The position numbers were made by a program, and so were the translations under genes. Shown here piece by piece: positions 1 to 9,285 of a stretch of 64,000 bases of DNA (position 1 is the stretch's first letter; each line of letters begins with the position of its first letter). The notes beneath the pieces were generated by a model that was given only the letters and a program-made list of their open reading frames with translations, was not told the origin of the DNA and made no database searches. This stretch comes from Sphingomicrobium sediminis. Lineage in GTDB: Bacteria; Pseudomonadota; Alphaproteobacteria; Sphingomonadales; Sphingomonadaceae. The DNA is taken from NCBI RefSeq assembly GCF_023805295.1, contig NZ_JAMSHT010000001.1, positions 1-64,000 of the forward strand, read 5' to 3'.

Positions 1-134
1 CGCTGGTCGGCGTGAGCCTCGGCGGCAAGGCCGGCAAGGTCGACGTCCGCGTCGGCTACCAGGCCCTGTTCAACGGACAGCGCGAAAACCACGCCGGTAC
101 CTTCCGTATCCGCCTCCCGCTCGGCGGGAACTAA
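1..134 (+). CDS. 3' end of a probable outer-membrane beta-barrel (autotransporter-like) protein
   Basis: Only the last 43 codons are inside the window; the gene begins upstream and ends at TAA 132-134. The visible residues alternate polar and hydrophobic (VDVRVGYQALFNG, then HAGTFRIRLPL), as in the last strands of an outer-membrane beta-barrel, and resemble autotransporter C-termini. The chain ends LPLGGN rather than in an aromatic residue, so the final strand signal is not classical. The full-length protein cannot be judged. Two hairpins follow, the second a good terminator, so this gene probably ends its transcription unit here. Confidence 0.45.
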   Translation, partial: LVGVSLGGKAGKVDVRVGYQALFNGQRENHAGTFRIRLPLGGN

Positions 135-147
135 GGGATCAAGGGGG

Positions 148-165
148 ACGGGTCCTCGGACCCGT
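148..165 (+). other. Hairpin just after the first stop codon
   Basis: A 7-bp perfect stem (ACGGGTC / GACCCGT) with a 4-base loop lies 13 bases after the stop codon. It has no T-run behind it, so it may be a 3'-end stabilising structure rather than a terminator in itself; the terminator at 185-213 follows. Confidence 0.4.
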
Positions 166-184
166 CTTCACTTCCCTGCAAATC

Positions 185-213
185 GGGGCCTGGCATTGCT
201 GGGCCCCTTTTTT
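185..213 (+). terminator. Rho-independent terminator
   Basis: GGGGCC (185-190) pairs with GGCCCC (202-207) and is followed by six T residues (208-213). It separates the barrel gene from the TPR-sulfotransferase that starts at 394. Confidence 0.75.
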
Positions 214-393
214 GTTGGGTGGCTGGCGATACGGACGTCCCGCCGCGAAGAAATATCTGGTCCGACGCCCTTTTTCGCGCATGGCGTCGGTTGCAACAGA
301 AGCGAAAAGCGCCTTTAGTATCAGGATGCGCATCGGGGGAGGCGCAAGGCCATTCCCCGCCTGAAATATGTATTTCGAGTTGAAAGTGGGAAC

Positions 394-2637
394 ATGAACA
401 AGACGACGACCAAGTCCAAGAAAGCGCCCGGCTCGAAGGCCGCCGCCGCCAAGGCCGCCGCTGCCAAGCAGGCTGCCGCCAAAAAGCAGGCCGAGGCCGC
501 ACCGGTCGAGGATGTCGGCCAGGCGATTGACGGCGCGCAGCAGGGCAAGGTCAATGTCACGCCGCTGAAGGCCGTCGAGATGGCGGGCACGCTCTATGCG
601 CAGGGCAAGCTGGACCAGGCGGAGCGCGTCTGTCGCCAGATCCTCGCCGCGCGTCCCGGCATGGCCGACGCCCATAATATTCTTGGCGTCACGCTCCACG
701 CCGCCGGCAAGCAGGACGGGGGTCTCGAGAGCGTTCGCAAGGCAATCAAGATCCAGCCCAAGGCCGCGACCTTCCACGCCAATCTCGGCGAGCTATTGCG
801 CCAGCGCGGCGAGCTGGACGAGGCCAAGGCCGCGCTTGAAAAATCGATCGAGCTCGATGCCAACAATGCGCAGGCCCACAACAATCTCGGAATCATCGCC
901 TACGACCAGCGCCGCTTCAAGGAAGCGGTGAAGCATTATGGCAAGGCGCTCGAGATCCGGCCGGAGATGGCCGAGGCGCTCAACAACAAGGGCAATGCGC
1001 TGCGCATCCTCGGCAAGAATGACGAGGCGATCGAGGCTTATCAGGACGCGCTGACCTATCGGGAAATCTACCCCGAAGCCTACAACAATCTCGGCACGCT
1101 GCTGCAGGCCAAGGGCCAGCAGGAAGAAGCCGAGCATGCGATGCGCAAGGCGATCCAGCAGTCGCCGCAATACATCGAGGCGCGCAACAATCTTGCCGGC
1201 CTTTATGCAGCGCAGAACAAGGATGTCGACGCGCTGCGTATCCTTTCGGAAACGCTGAAGTTCGCGCCGCAGTCGGTCCCGACCCTGGTGCTGACCGCGC
1301 GTATCCAGATGCGTCGCAACGCGCACCAGGCCGCCGAACAGGCGCTGCGCTTCGTGGTGGGCAAGGAGCCCGAACATGTCGAGGCGCTGACCATGCTTGG
1401 CCAGCTGCTCCACGAGACCGACCGTTATGACGAGGCGATCGAGGTGCTGGAAAAGGCGCTGAGCATCAATGCCGACCATCCCGAGGCACGCAACTTCTAC
1501 GGGATCGCGCTGAAGTCGGTCGGCCGTCTCGACGAAGCGCGCGAACATATCTTGGGGGCGCTTGCCAAGAACCCCAACCTTGTCGGGGCCTATGCCAACC
1601 TCAACGATCTGGTGAACTTCAAGGAAGAGGACGAACTTTTCCAGAAGATGGACCACATCATGAAAAATGCGAAGAACAAGCAGGCCCCCGGCATGCTTCC
1701 GCTGCACTTCGCCTACGGAAAAGCGCTGGCGGATCGCGGCGAGCATGAAAAGGCGCTCGAACATTATATCATCGGCGGCAAGATGAAGCGCGCGCAGCTC
1801 GATTATGTCGAGGAAGAGACGCACGGCTTCTTCGACCAGATCCGCGAGGCCTTCCCGGCCGACGTCTTCAAGAACCGCAAGTTCGAGGGGCTGAGCGATG
1901 ATCGCCTGGTCTTCATCGTCGGCATGCCGCGCTCGGGCTCGACGCTCACCGAGCAGATCATCTCGACCCACAAGGACGTCTATGGCGCGGGCGAGGTGAA
2001 ATTCTTCTCGCAGTCGCTCGGCCGCCTGCGGGATCGTTTCCCCAGCCTGCCGAAATTCCCGATGATGATGGAGAAGATCACGCCGAAGCAGATGGAGATC
2101 CTCGGCAACACCTATCTCAAGCTGATGACGGCCGGGTCGGGCGATGCCAAGCGCGTCACCGACAAGCTGCTGACCAATTTCTTCTTCGTCGGTCTCATCC
2201 ACCTGCTCTATCCGAATGCGAAGATCATCAACACGCAGCGCGATCCGGTGGATACCTGCCTGTCGGGCTTCACCAAGCTGTTCAAGGACGACATGCCCCA
2301 CAGCTACGATCTTAATGAGCTGGGCCGCTATTATGCCAAGTACCAGCAGCTCATGGATCACTGGAACAAGGTGTTGCCCAAGGGGGTGCTCCACACCAGC
2401 CAGTATGAGAAGGTCGTCGACGATATCGATACCGAGGCCAAGAAGCTCATCGACTTTATCGGGCTCGACTGGGATCCCAACTGCCTCAAATTCTACGAGA
2501 GCAAGCGTCCGGTGAAGACCGCTTCGGTCGCGCAGGTTCGCAAGCCCATCTACAAGAGCTCGGTCAAGCGCTGGAAGCGTTATGGCGATGGCCTGCAGCC
2601 GCTCGTCGACGCAATCAACGCCAAACCGGCAAGCTGA
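394..2637 (+). CDS. TPR-repeat sulfotransferase
   Basis: A 747-residue protein. Residues about 6-36 are a Lys/Ala-rich low-complexity segment. About 57-430 hold tandem tetratricopeptide repeats, visible as recurrent Ala/Gly-rich helical pairs with NNLG-type signatures. The C-terminal third is a PAPS-dependent sulfotransferase domain: the 5'-phosphosulfate loop GMPRSGSTLTEQI begins at residue 510, and a 3'-phosphate-binding segment NTQRDPVDTCLSGF follows. Families with this architecture transfer sulfate from PAPS to protein tyrosine or glycan acceptors; the acceptor here is unknown. No signal peptide is visible, so the domain should be cytoplasmic. The next two genes make PAPS, which strongly supports the assignment. 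A long minus-strand open frame over this gene is a codon-composition shadow. Confidence 0.88.
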   Translation: MNKTTTKSKKAPGSKAAAAKAAAAKQAAAKKQAEAAPVEDVGQAIDGAQQGKVNVTPLKAVEMAGTLYAQGKLDQAERVCRQILAARPGMADAHNILGVTLHAAGKQDGGLESVRKAIKIQPKAATFHANLGELLRQRGELDEAKAALEKSIELDANNAQAHNNLGIIAYDQRRFKEAVKHYGKALEIRPEMAEALNNKGNALRILGKNDEAIEAYQDALTYREIYPEAYNNLGTLLQAKGQQEEAEHAMRKAIQQSPQYIEARNNLAGLYAAQNKDVDALRILSETLKFAPQSVPTLVLTARIQMRRNAHQAAEQALRFVVGKEPEHVEALTMLGQLLHETDRYDEAIEVLEKALSINADHPEARNFYGIALKSVGRLDEAREHILGALAKNPNLVGAYANLNDLVNFKEEDELFQKMDHIMKNAKNKQAPGMLPLHFAYGKALADRGEHEKALEHYIIGGKMKRAQLDYVEEETHGFFDQIREAFPADVFKNRKFEGLSDDRLVFIVGMPRSGSTLTEQIISTHKDVYGAGEVKFFSQSLGRLRDRFPSLPKFPMMMEKITPKQMEILGNTYLKLMTAGSGDAKRVTDKLLTNFFFVGLIHLLYPNAKIINTQRDPVDTCLSGFTKLFKDDMPHSYDLNELGRYYAKYQQLMDHWNKVLPKGVLHTSQYEKVVDDIDTEAKKLIDFIGLDWDPNCLKFYESKRPVKTASVAQVRKPIYKSSVKRWKRYGDGLQPLVDAINAKPAS

Positions 2638-2709
2638 GGCGAGGGACAGGATCATGCTCGGCGTCACGCAAACGTGCGGCGCCGGGCATCTTGGAATTGA
2701 ATTGAGACC

Positions 2710-3612
2710 ATGCGTTCGCTGACCCACCTCGAGCGGCTCGAGGCCGAGAGCATCCATATTTTCCGCGAGGTCGTTGCCGAGACGCAGCGACCGGTCCTGC
2801 TCTATTCCGTGGGCAAGGACAGCGCGGTCATGTTGCACCTGGCGCGCAAGGCTTTCTATCCCGGGCCCGTGCCCTTTCCCGTCCTGCAAGTGGCGTCAGG
2901 GTGGGACTTTGCCGACTTGCTGGCGCATCGCGACCGGACGGTTGCGGAATATGGCCTCGAGCTGATTGTCGCCGAGAACGAACTTGCGGAGCGCGACGGA
3001 GTCAATCCGTTCGATACCGGATCGGCCCTCTATTCGCAGGCCATGCTGACCGAACCGCTCAAGAAAGCATTGTCTGAACATGGTTTCGATGCGGCCTTTG
3101 GCGGCGGCAGAAGGGACGAGGAAAAGGCGCGTGCCAAGGAACGCATCTTTTCATTCCGTAATGCCAAGCATCGCTGGGATCCCAAGAACCAGCGCCCCGA
3201 ATTGTGGAACCTCTACAATGCGCGCAAGGCGGAGAAGGAGAGCATCCGGGTATTCCCGCTCAGCAACTGGACCGAGCTCGACATCTGGCAATATATCCAG
3301 GCCGAGAAGATCGATATCGTCCCGCTCTACTTCGCCAAGGAGCGACCGACCGTGGAAAGGGACGGTCTCATCCTTGTCGTGGACGACGAGCGGTTCCGGC
3401 TCGAGGCGGGCGAGAAGCCGGTGATGCGCAAGGTCCGCTTCCGGACGCTGGGCTGCTATCCCTTGACCGGTGCGAGCCTGAGCGACGCCGACGATTTGAA
3501 CGGCATCATCCAGGAAATGCTGTTGGCGACGGGATCCGAGCGACAGGGCCGGGCCATCGACAGGGGGCAGTCGGCCTCAATGGAAGAGAAGAAGCAGGAG
3601 GGCTATTTCTGA
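2710..3612 (+). CDS. cysD: Sulfate adenylyltransferase subunit 2
   Basis: The 300-residue small subunit of ATP sulfurylase, which forms adenosine 5'-phosphosulfate from ATP and sulfate. The PP-loop motif [16 protein letters not shown] begins near residue 33, and [20 protein letters not shown] follows in the expected place. Length matches the family. The ATG at 2710 gives the usual N-terminus ([18 protein letters not shown]). The stop codon overlaps the start of the CysN-CysC fusion (TGATG at 3610-3614), so the two are translationally coupled. No cysH, cysI or cysJ is present nearby, so the local purpose looks like PAPS supply for sulfation rather than assimilation. Confidence 0.95.
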   Translation: MRSLTHLERLEAESIHIFREVVAETQRPVLLYSVGKDSAVMLHLARKAFYPGPVPFPVLQVASGWDFADLLAHRDRTVAEYGLELIVAENELAERDGVNPFDTGSALYSQAMLTEPLKKALSEHGFDAAFGGGRRDEEKARAKERIFSFRNAKHRWDPKNQRPELWNLYNARKAEKESIRVFPLSNWTELDIWQYIQAEKIDIVPLYFAKERPTVERDGLILVVDDERFRLEAGEKPVMRKVRFRTLGCYPLTGASLSDADDLNGIIQEMLLATGSERQGRAIDRGQSASMEEKKQEGYF

Positions 3613-5543
3613 TGGCCCGTCCCGGCTCGCGCGAACGCGCACTCATCATCGACGATATTGGCGCCTTTCTCGACCAGCAGCAGAAGAAGGAAATGCTGCG
3701 CTTTATCACTTGCGGCAGCGTGGATGACGGCAAGTCGACCCTGATCGGGCGCTTGCTCTACGACAGCCAGCAGATTTTCGAAGACCAGATGGCGAGCCTG
3801 GAGGCAGACTCCAAGAAGGTCGGCACGCAAGGCGGGAAGATCGACTTCGCGCTGCTGGTCGACGGGCTTTCGGCCGAACGCGAGCAGGGCATCACCATCG
3901 ATGTCGCCTATCGTTTCTTCACGACCGACAAGCGCAAGTTCATCGTCGCCGACACGCCGGGGCACGAACAATATACGCGCAATATGGTAACGGGTGCCTC
4001 GACCGCGGACCTTGCGGTGCTGCTCGTCGACGCGCGCAAGGGAATTTTGCAGCAAACGAGGCGGCACAGCTATCTCGCCTCGCTCGTCGGCATTCGCCGC
4101 TTCGTGCTGGCGGTCAACAAGATGGATCTGGTCAATTACGACCAGGCCGTCTTCGACAAGATCGTCGCCGATTATGCCGAATTTGCCGAGAAGCTCGACG
4201 TCGAGGAGTGGACTGCCATTCCCGTGTCGGGCCTCGAAGGCGACAATATCGTCGCGGCCAGCGAGCGGGCGCCCTGGTATGACGGGCCGAGCCTGATCGC
4301 GCATCTCGAGAGCGTGCCGGTGGCGAGCGTCGAGAACCAGCAGAAGCCGATGCGGATGCCGGTCCAGTGGGTCAATCGTCCCGACCAGAGCTTCCGCGGT
4401 TTTTCGGGACAGATTGCGGCGGGCTGCGTACGCGCAGGCGATCCGGTGCGGGTCATTCCGTCGGGCAAGACGACGACGGTCGAGCGGATCGTCACCATGG
4501 GCGGCGATCTCGATGAGGCAGTTGCGGGCCAGTCGGTTACGCTGACCTTCGCCGACGAGGTGGATTGCTCACGCGGGGATGTGATTGCGGCATCGGACGA
4601 TCCGCCGCAGGCTGCCGACCAGTTCGAGGCGACTATTGTGTGGATGGCCGACGAGGCCTTGCTGCCCGGTCGCGCCTACTTGCTCAAGCTCGGCACGCAG
4701 ACCGTGTCGGTGACCATCCAGCCGCCGAAATATCAGGTCGACGTCAACACGCTCGATCGGCTCGCGGCCAAGACGCTCGACCTCAATGCGATCGGCGTGT
4801 CGGAGATCACCACCGACCGCGATCTCGTGTTCGAGCCCTATGTCGACGAAGCGGGCGGCAGTGCCAACCGGACGCTTGGCGGGTTCATCCTCATCGACAA
4901 GATGACCAATGCCACGGTCGGGGCGGGGATGATCAATTTCGCGCTGCGCCGGGCACAAAATATCCATCCGCAGGCGCTCGACATCGATCGCGAGACGCGC
5001 GCGCTGCAGATGGGCCAGCGCCCTGCCGTATTGTGGTTCACCGGCCTTTCGGGTGCGGGCAAGTCGACGGTCGCGAACCTTGTCGAGAAAAAGCTCGTTG
5101 CGCGTGGGCGGCACACCTTCCTGTTGGACGGCGACAATGTGCGTCATGGGCTCAACAAGGATCTGGGCTTCGAGGATGCCGACCGCATCGAAAATATCCG
5201 GCGCATCGGCGAGGTCGCCAGGCTGATGACCGATGCCGGCCTCATCGTGCTCACCGCCTTCATCTCGCCCTTCCGCGCCGAGCGGCAGATGGTCCGCGAC
5301 ATGTGTGATGAAGGGACCTTCATCGAAATCTTCGTCGATACGCCGATCGAAGTCGCCGAACAGCGAGACGTGAAGGGGCTCTACGCCAAGGCCCGCGCGG
5401 GCAAGATCAAGAACTTCACCGGCATCGACAGTCCCTACGAGCCGCCGCTCGAACCCGACGTGCAAATCGACACGACGCAGCTTTCTGCCGAGGAAGCGGC
5501 CGACGCGGTCGTGGACGCGCTGTTGCGGCGCCTCGAAAACTAG
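3612..5543 (+). CDS. cysNC: Bifunctional sulfate adenylyltransferase subunit 1 / adenylylsulfate kinase
   Basis: A 643-residue fusion. Residues 1 to about 440 are the CysN GTPase: G1 loop GSVDDGKST near 35, G3 DTPGHEQY near 114, G4 NKMD near 168, followed by EF-Tu-like beta-barrels. From about 470 comes the CysC APS kinase: P-loop GLSGAGKST near 478, [16 protein letters not shown], and the lid-region segment [16 protein letters not shown]. CysN activates CysD; CysC phosphorylates APS to PAPS. The architecture is that of NodQ-type fusions. I start it at ATG 3612, which overlaps the cysD stop; the frame is open further upstream inside cysD but that part is not CysN-like. The final product is the donor for the sulfotransferase at 394-2637. 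Confidence 0.95.
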   Translation: MARPGSRERALIIDDIGAFLDQQQKKEMLRFITCGSVDDGKSTLIGRLLYDSQQIFEDQMASLEADSKKVGTQGGKIDFALLVDGLSAEREQGITIDVAYRFFTTDKRKFIVADTPGHEQYTRNMVTGASTADLAVLLVDARKGILQQTRRHSYLASLVGIRRFVLAVNKMDLVNYDQAVFDKIVADYAEFAEKLDVEEWTAIPVSGLEGDNIVAASERAPWYDGPSLIAHLESVPVASVENQQKPMRMPVQWVNRPDQSFRGFSGQIAAGCVRAGDPVRVIPSGKTTTVERIVTMGGDLDEAVAGQSVTLTFADEVDCSRGDVIAASDDPPQAADQFEATIVWMADEALLPGRAYLLKLGTQTVSVTIQPPKYQVDVNTLDRLAAKTLDLNAIGVSEITTDRDLVFEPYVDEAGGSANRTLGGFILIDKMTNATVGAGMINFALRRAQNIHPQALDIDRETRALQMGQRPAVLWFTGLSGAGKSTVANLVEKKLVARGRHTFLLDGDNVRHGLNKDLGFEDADRIENIRRIGEVARLMTDAGLIVLTAFISPFRAERQMVRDMCDEGTFIEIFVDTPIEVAEQRDVKGLYAKARAGKIKNFTGIDSPYEPPLEPDVQIDTTQLSAEEAADAVVDALLRRLEN

Positions 5544-5581
5544 GCTTTGCTCCCTCCTGGTCGTCGTACGGGAGAGTGAGC

Positions 5582-6928
5582 ATGGGTCTTGTCGGTTTCG
5601 TGAAGCTGTTTGGCCTGCTCGTCTCCCTCGCGATCGCAACCCCGGCATTGGCTCAGGCGGACGAAGACTTGCTGACCGGTCATTGGCAGGGAGCGCTGAT
5701 GCGTGACGGTGCCCCACTCCTCGTCGAAATGGAGATTTCGCGCGGCGATGATGGGCTGGTTGCCGAAACGCGGTTTCCCGAATGGCTGACCTACCAGTCG
5801 AGCATGGATGCGGTGCGGATCGACGAGCGCGTCATCATCGAAGACTTTTACGGCGACGACGCCGTGCTCGAACTCGACCCCAAATTCGCGCAGATGGTGG
5901 GCTCGGTGGGGGATGAGCGCAGGCTTCATCTCAAAAAGGTCGCGCCGCCCGGGCGCTGGCAGACTGAGGCGCGGGAGATCGAGTTGGAGGCTGATGGCCG
6001 CGCTCTTAGGGGCAGTCTGGTGTCTCCGATGGGCGAGGGGGTATTTCCCGCCCTGCTGCTTATTCAAGGGCGAGGCTGCACCACGCGCTCACTAGGTACG
6101 GCCGAGGCCTTCGCGCGCCAAGGCTATGTCGTCTTGACCATGGATCGTGGCGGGGCAGGGAAAAGCGAGGGCGATTGCGCCACTTCCCGGTTCGAGGGAT
6201 TGGCGATCGAAAGCAATGCAGCCTTCACCTTTCTTGCCGAACAGGAACAGGTCGACCCCGACCGGGTCGGTCTGGTCGGTACCTCACTAGGCGGTTGGGT
6301 GGCGCAAGCTGTCGCTGGCGACCTTGCAGGTGAAGAAACCGCGCCTTCCTTCCTCGTAACCTGGGTCGGCCCCGCAACCTCGATCCTGCAACAGCAATAT
6401 GAAAGTGCGGACACATTTGCCGCGATGGCCGACCTGGATGAGGAGCGCACCACGCTGGTGCGCCGGTCGGTGACGCTGGCTGCGAACGGCGGGGACGATG
6501 CGTTCGCCGAATTGGCGGCCATTTACGCGCAGGCGAACGAGGAGGGCTGGAAGGACAGCCTTTACGCCCCCGACGACCTACCCGAAACGGCCGCCGATGG
6601 CCCGGGCATCTTCCTCCAGCGTTATCGCTACGACCCTGCCGAGGATGCCGAGGCTCTCGGCGACATTGCCTATCTCGCCATGTTCGGCGAAGTCGATCCC
6701 ATCGTCCCGCTGGCCAGCAACCGCGCTGCCTTCAAGGCACTGACTGCGGGGAATGACCGCGCCCGCATCTATGTCGTAACGGGACAGGGTCATGGGCTCG
6801 AGCACGGGGACCAGATGGTCGAGCTGCCCTCTGGGGCCACCTATTTCAAGCATGATACGGTCGAGCCGCGCTACATGATCGAGACGCTGCGTTTCCTCGA
6901 CGATATGGGTTTTGCCGGTCCGCGTTGA
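5582..6928 (+). CDS. Secreted alpha/beta hydrolase (dienelactone hydrolase-like)
   Basis: A 448-residue protein with a Sec signal peptide (hydrophobic LFGLLVSLAIATPALA, cleavage near AQA). The C-terminal half has the alpha/beta-hydrolase fold: LLIQGRGC oxyanion-side strand, nucleophile elbow GTSLGGW with Ser235, acid in GEVDPIVP (Asp372) and base in GQGHG (His404). The N-terminal domain about 25-150 resembles a small beta-rich region found before such hydrolases. Substrate unknown; a periplasmic esterase or peptidase-like role is possible. ATG 5582 is chosen over GTG 5576 because GGGAGAG lies at a good distance before it. The gene abuts the TonB-like gene that follows. Confidence 0.75.
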   Translation: MGLVGFVKLFGLLVSLAIATPALAQADEDLLTGHWQGALMRDGAPLLVEMEISRGDDGLVAETRFPEWLTYQSSMDAVRIDERVIIEDFYGDDAVLELDPKFAQMVGSVGDERRLHLKKVAPPGRWQTEAREIELEADGRALRGSLVSPMGEGVFPALLLIQGRGCTTRSLGTAEAFARQGYVVLTMDRGGAGKSEGDCATSRFEGLAIESNAAFTFLAEQEQVDPDRVGLVGTSLGGWVAQAVAGDLAGEETAPSFLVTWVGPATSILQQQYESADTFAAMADLDEERTTLVRRSVTLAANGGDDAFAELAAIYAQANEEGWKDSLYAPDDLPETAADGPGIFLQRYRYDPAEDAEALGDIAYLAMFGEVDPIVPLASNRAAFKALTAGNDRARIYVVTGQGHGLEHGDQMVELPSGATYFKHDTVEPRYMIETLRFLDDMGFAGPR

Positions 6929-6960
6929 ACGAAGGTCGCACGGCCCGCGTTAGCAGTCAC

Positions 6961-7686
6961 ATGTATCGGGAAGAGCGAAATCCGTGGCGCAAGGTTGGCG
7001 TACTCGGCGTGATTGTCGCGCTGCACGGCGTCGGCATCGCCGGGCTGATCCTCGCCAAGGGGCCGGTGTTCGAGGAAGTACCGGAGTCGGTGGTCGAGAC
7101 GTTCGATGTCGTGATCGAACCGCCGCCGCCAATCGAGGACATCGACGATCCCGACCAGGCCACACCGCGCGAAGAAGGCGAGGCCTCGGCGCGCAATGTC
7201 GAGCAGACGGCATCCGAAGTGCAATCGACCGAAAGCCCTGTCCCGCCGGTTCGCGAACCGCCCCGCGCCGCGCCGCGCCCCAATGACGGTAATGCGACCG
7301 ACCAGGGTGCCTCCGACCGCGATGAAGGCGGTACCGGGTCAGGCGGCGTCGGCGAAGGCACCGGTTCGGGTCGTGGCGGCGACGGATTGGGTGGCGGTGG
7401 GGGTACCAAGCCCCAGCTCGTCACCCGAACGCAGGTCGTAGTGGCCGACTTCCCGCGCGAATTGCGGCGGCAGTGGGAAGACGGGACCGTCGCGATCTAC
7501 AACGTGACGGTGAATGTCGATGGATCGACATCGAATTGCTCGGTCGGCCGGTCGAGCGGCATTCCCGAATTCGATGCCGAGGCATGCCGCCTGATCGAAC
7601 GCAAGGTGCGATGGCAGCCGGCGCGCAATGCGGTCGGCGAACCAATTTCCTATCGCTACGGCTACCAGATCAGCGCGCGCCGCTAG
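6961..7686 (+). CDS. TonB-family energy transducer
   Basis: A 241-residue protein in the TonB mould: cytoplasmic N-terminus, one membrane span (VGVLGVIVALHGVGIAGLILA), a proline- and acidic-rich linker with PPPPIEDIDDP, a glycine-rich spacer, and a C-terminal TonB-like domain ending in WQPARNAVGEPISYRYGYQI. It should couple the proton-motive force (through ExbB/ExbD encoded elsewhere) to TonB-dependent receptors; the maltodextrin receptor at 10476 is the obvious candidate partner. The start is uncertain: TTG 6925, overlapping the previous stop, is also in frame, but ATG 6961 gives the normal short cytoplasmic tail. Its stop shares the CTAG tetranucleotide with the convergent transporter. Confidence 0.75.
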   Translation: MYREERNPWRKVGVLGVIVALHGVGIAGLILAKGPVFEEVPESVVETFDVVIEPPPPIEDIDDPDQATPREEGEASARNVEQTASEVQSTESPVPPVREPPRAAPRPNDGNATDQGASDRDEGGTGSGGVGEGTGSGRGGDGLGGGGGTKPQLVTRTQVVVADFPRELRRQWEDGTVAIYNVTVNVDGSTSNCSVGRSSGIPEFDAEACRLIERKVRWQPARNAVGEPISYRYGYQISARR

Positions 7687-9197
7687 GCCGGTTCGCGGAT
7701 CCGCAGCATGGACAGCGCGGCCGCAGCCATCACGCCCGCCGCGAACAGCATTGTCCAGATGGGCTCGGTCGGGAAAAATTCCTTGAGCACGGTGCCCATC
7801 AACGTCGCGACGATGAGCTGCGGCACGACGATGAAGACGTTGAACAGACCCATATAGATGCCGAGTTTCCGCTGCGGCAGGCTGCTGGCGAGGATGGCGT
7901 AAGGCATGGCGAGGATCGAGGCCCAGGCGATGCCGACGCCGATCTCCGACAGATAGAGCATCTCGCGGTCGGTGAAGACGAGGAAGGACAGATAGCCCGC
8001 GGCGCCGCAAAGCAGGCCGACCATATGGGTCTTCACCTTGCCGATCCGCTTGGCGAGCCAAGGCAGTAGGACAAGCGCGGCAACGGCTGCGACGCCATTA
8101 TAGACGGCGAAGAGGTTGCCGACGAAATTGCCCGCATCCTGGAAGGCGGCGCTGGAACTGTCGGTAGTGTTGTAGAATTTCTGCGCGACGACGGGGGTCG
8201 TGTAGATCCACATGATGAAAAGCGCCGACCAGCTGAAGAACTGCGCAAGCGCGAGCTTTTTCATAAGGTCGGGCATGCCGGAAAAGTCGCCGACGATCTG
8301 GCTCAGCATGTTCGATTTCTCGCCCTTTTTGGCGAGATTGATGGCGATGATCGAGGCGACGCCGTAGGCGGCAAGCAGCGCGGCGAGTAGGTAGACTTCC
8401 TTCTCGAACCCGAAATTCATGACGAGCAGCGCAACGAGCGCTCCCGCACCAATCCACCCCAAGGCGGTGGCCTGGTTCTTGGAGGCGAGCGCGCGGATGG
8501 TGGCGCCGGTTGCTTCGCTATCTCCATGCTCGCGGTTGAACACGGCCATCTGCTCGGGGTCATATTCCTTGGTCGAGACGACGGTCCACATCACCGCGAG
8601 GAAGAGCGCCGCACCGCCGAACCAGAAGCTGTAGCGAACCGTGTCGGGAATGCTGCCCTCGGGCGCGACATTGCTGACGCCCCAGGCGTCCAGCAGCGTC
8701 GGGAAGAGCGAGCCGACGACCGCGCCGACGCCGATGAAGGCGGTTTGTACGGCATAGCCGGCCGTATGTTGGTCCTTGTTGAGCATGTCCCCGACAAAGG
8801 CGCGGAACGGCTCCATCGAGACGTTCAGGCTGGCATCGAGCACCCAGAGCAACACCGCTGCGGCGAGGAGTACGGGCGCCAATGGCATAAGAAGGAGCGA
8901 CAGGGCAGCGAGGAACGCGCCGGCGACAAAATAGGGCCGACGGCGACCGAAGCGCCCGAGCCAGGTCCGGTCGGACATGTAGCCGATGATCGGCTGCACC
9001 AGGAGGCCGGTCAGCGGCGCGGCGACCCAGAGCGCCGGAAGGTCGTCGAGCGAGGAGCCCAATGTCTGGAAGATGCGGCTCATATTCGCATTTTGCAGCG
9101 CGAAGCCGATCTGGATGCCGAAGAAACCGAAACTGATATTGACGAGACCACGCCAGTCCTGGCGCGGCTTCTCCGTCAGAAGCGCCGTGTCACTCAT
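7683..9197 (-). CDS. MFS sugar transporter (maltose/sucrose-type importer)
   Basis: A 504-residue inner-membrane protein of about twelve spans. The N-terminal part (LVNISFGFFGIQIGFALQNA, GYMSDRTWLGRFGRRRPYF) is typical of the major-facilitator sucrose/maltose (GPH-like) transporters of proteobacteria, comparable to MalY of Caulobacter. It should bring maltose or maltodextrins from periplasm to cytosol. I start it at ATG 9197 (MSDTALLTEKPRQDW), which has a strong GGGGAGAGG ribosome site; an upstream in-frame ATG at 9329 lacks one and would prepend non-homologous sequence. A probable LacI-family operator lies 69 bp upstream (9266-9277). Its stop codon overlaps that of the TonB-like gene. Confidence 0.88.
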   Translation of the reverse strand: MSDTALLTEKPRQDWRGLVNISFGFFGIQIGFALQNANMSRIFQTLGSSLDDLPALWVAAPLTGLLVQPIIGYMSDRTWLGRFGRRRPYFVAGAFLAALSLLLMPLAPVLLAAAVLLWVLDASLNVSMEPFRAFVGDMLNKDQHTAGYAVQTAFIGVGAVVGSLFPTLLDAWGVSNVAPEGSIPDTVRYSFWFGGAALFLAVMWTVVSTKEYDPEQMAVFNREHGDSEATGATIRALASKNQATALGWIGAGALVALLVMNFGFEKEVYLLAALLAAYGVASIIAINLAKKGEKSNMLSQIVGDFSGMPDLMKKLALAQFFSWSALFIMWIYTTPVVAQKFYNTTDSSSAAFQDAGNFVGNLFAVYNGVAAVAALVLLPWLAKRIGKVKTHMVGLLCGAAGYLSFLVFTDREMLYLSEIGVGIAWASILAMPYAILASSLPQRKLGIYMGLFNVFIVVPQLIVATLMGTVLKEFFPTEPIWTMLFAAGVMAAAALSMLRIREPA

Positions 9198-9265
9198 GTA
9201 CCTCTCCCCTTTGACGAGGAAGCTTACAGCGTGACGAATGGATGACAACGCAGTCCGGGCGGCCT

Positions 9266-9277
9266 GCATACCTATAC
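9266..9277. promoter_or_regulatory. Candidate LacI-family operator upstream of the MFS transporter
   Basis: GCATACCTATAC is an imperfect palindrome whose left half GCATAC also occurs at 10345 and 10367 in the regulator/receptor intergenic region. It lies between the regulator gene and the transporter start, where a repressor site for the transporter would be expected. Inference from recurrence and position only. Confidence 0.55.
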
Positions 9278-9285
9278 ATGAAGGC

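Noticed and set aside
2638..2709. Regulatory hairpin or riboswitch before cysD
   Set aside because: Only short imperfect complementarity is present; nothing resembles a known sulfur-related leader.
793..2889. A 698-codon minus-strand frame over the TPR-sulfotransferase
   Set aside because: Same kind of compositional shadow; the plus strand has clear repeats and a sulfotransferase P-loop.
3204..3611. Longer N-terminus for the CysN-CysC protein
   Set aside because: The extra 136 codons lie within cysD in another frame and do not resemble CysN; ATG 3612 gives the family start.
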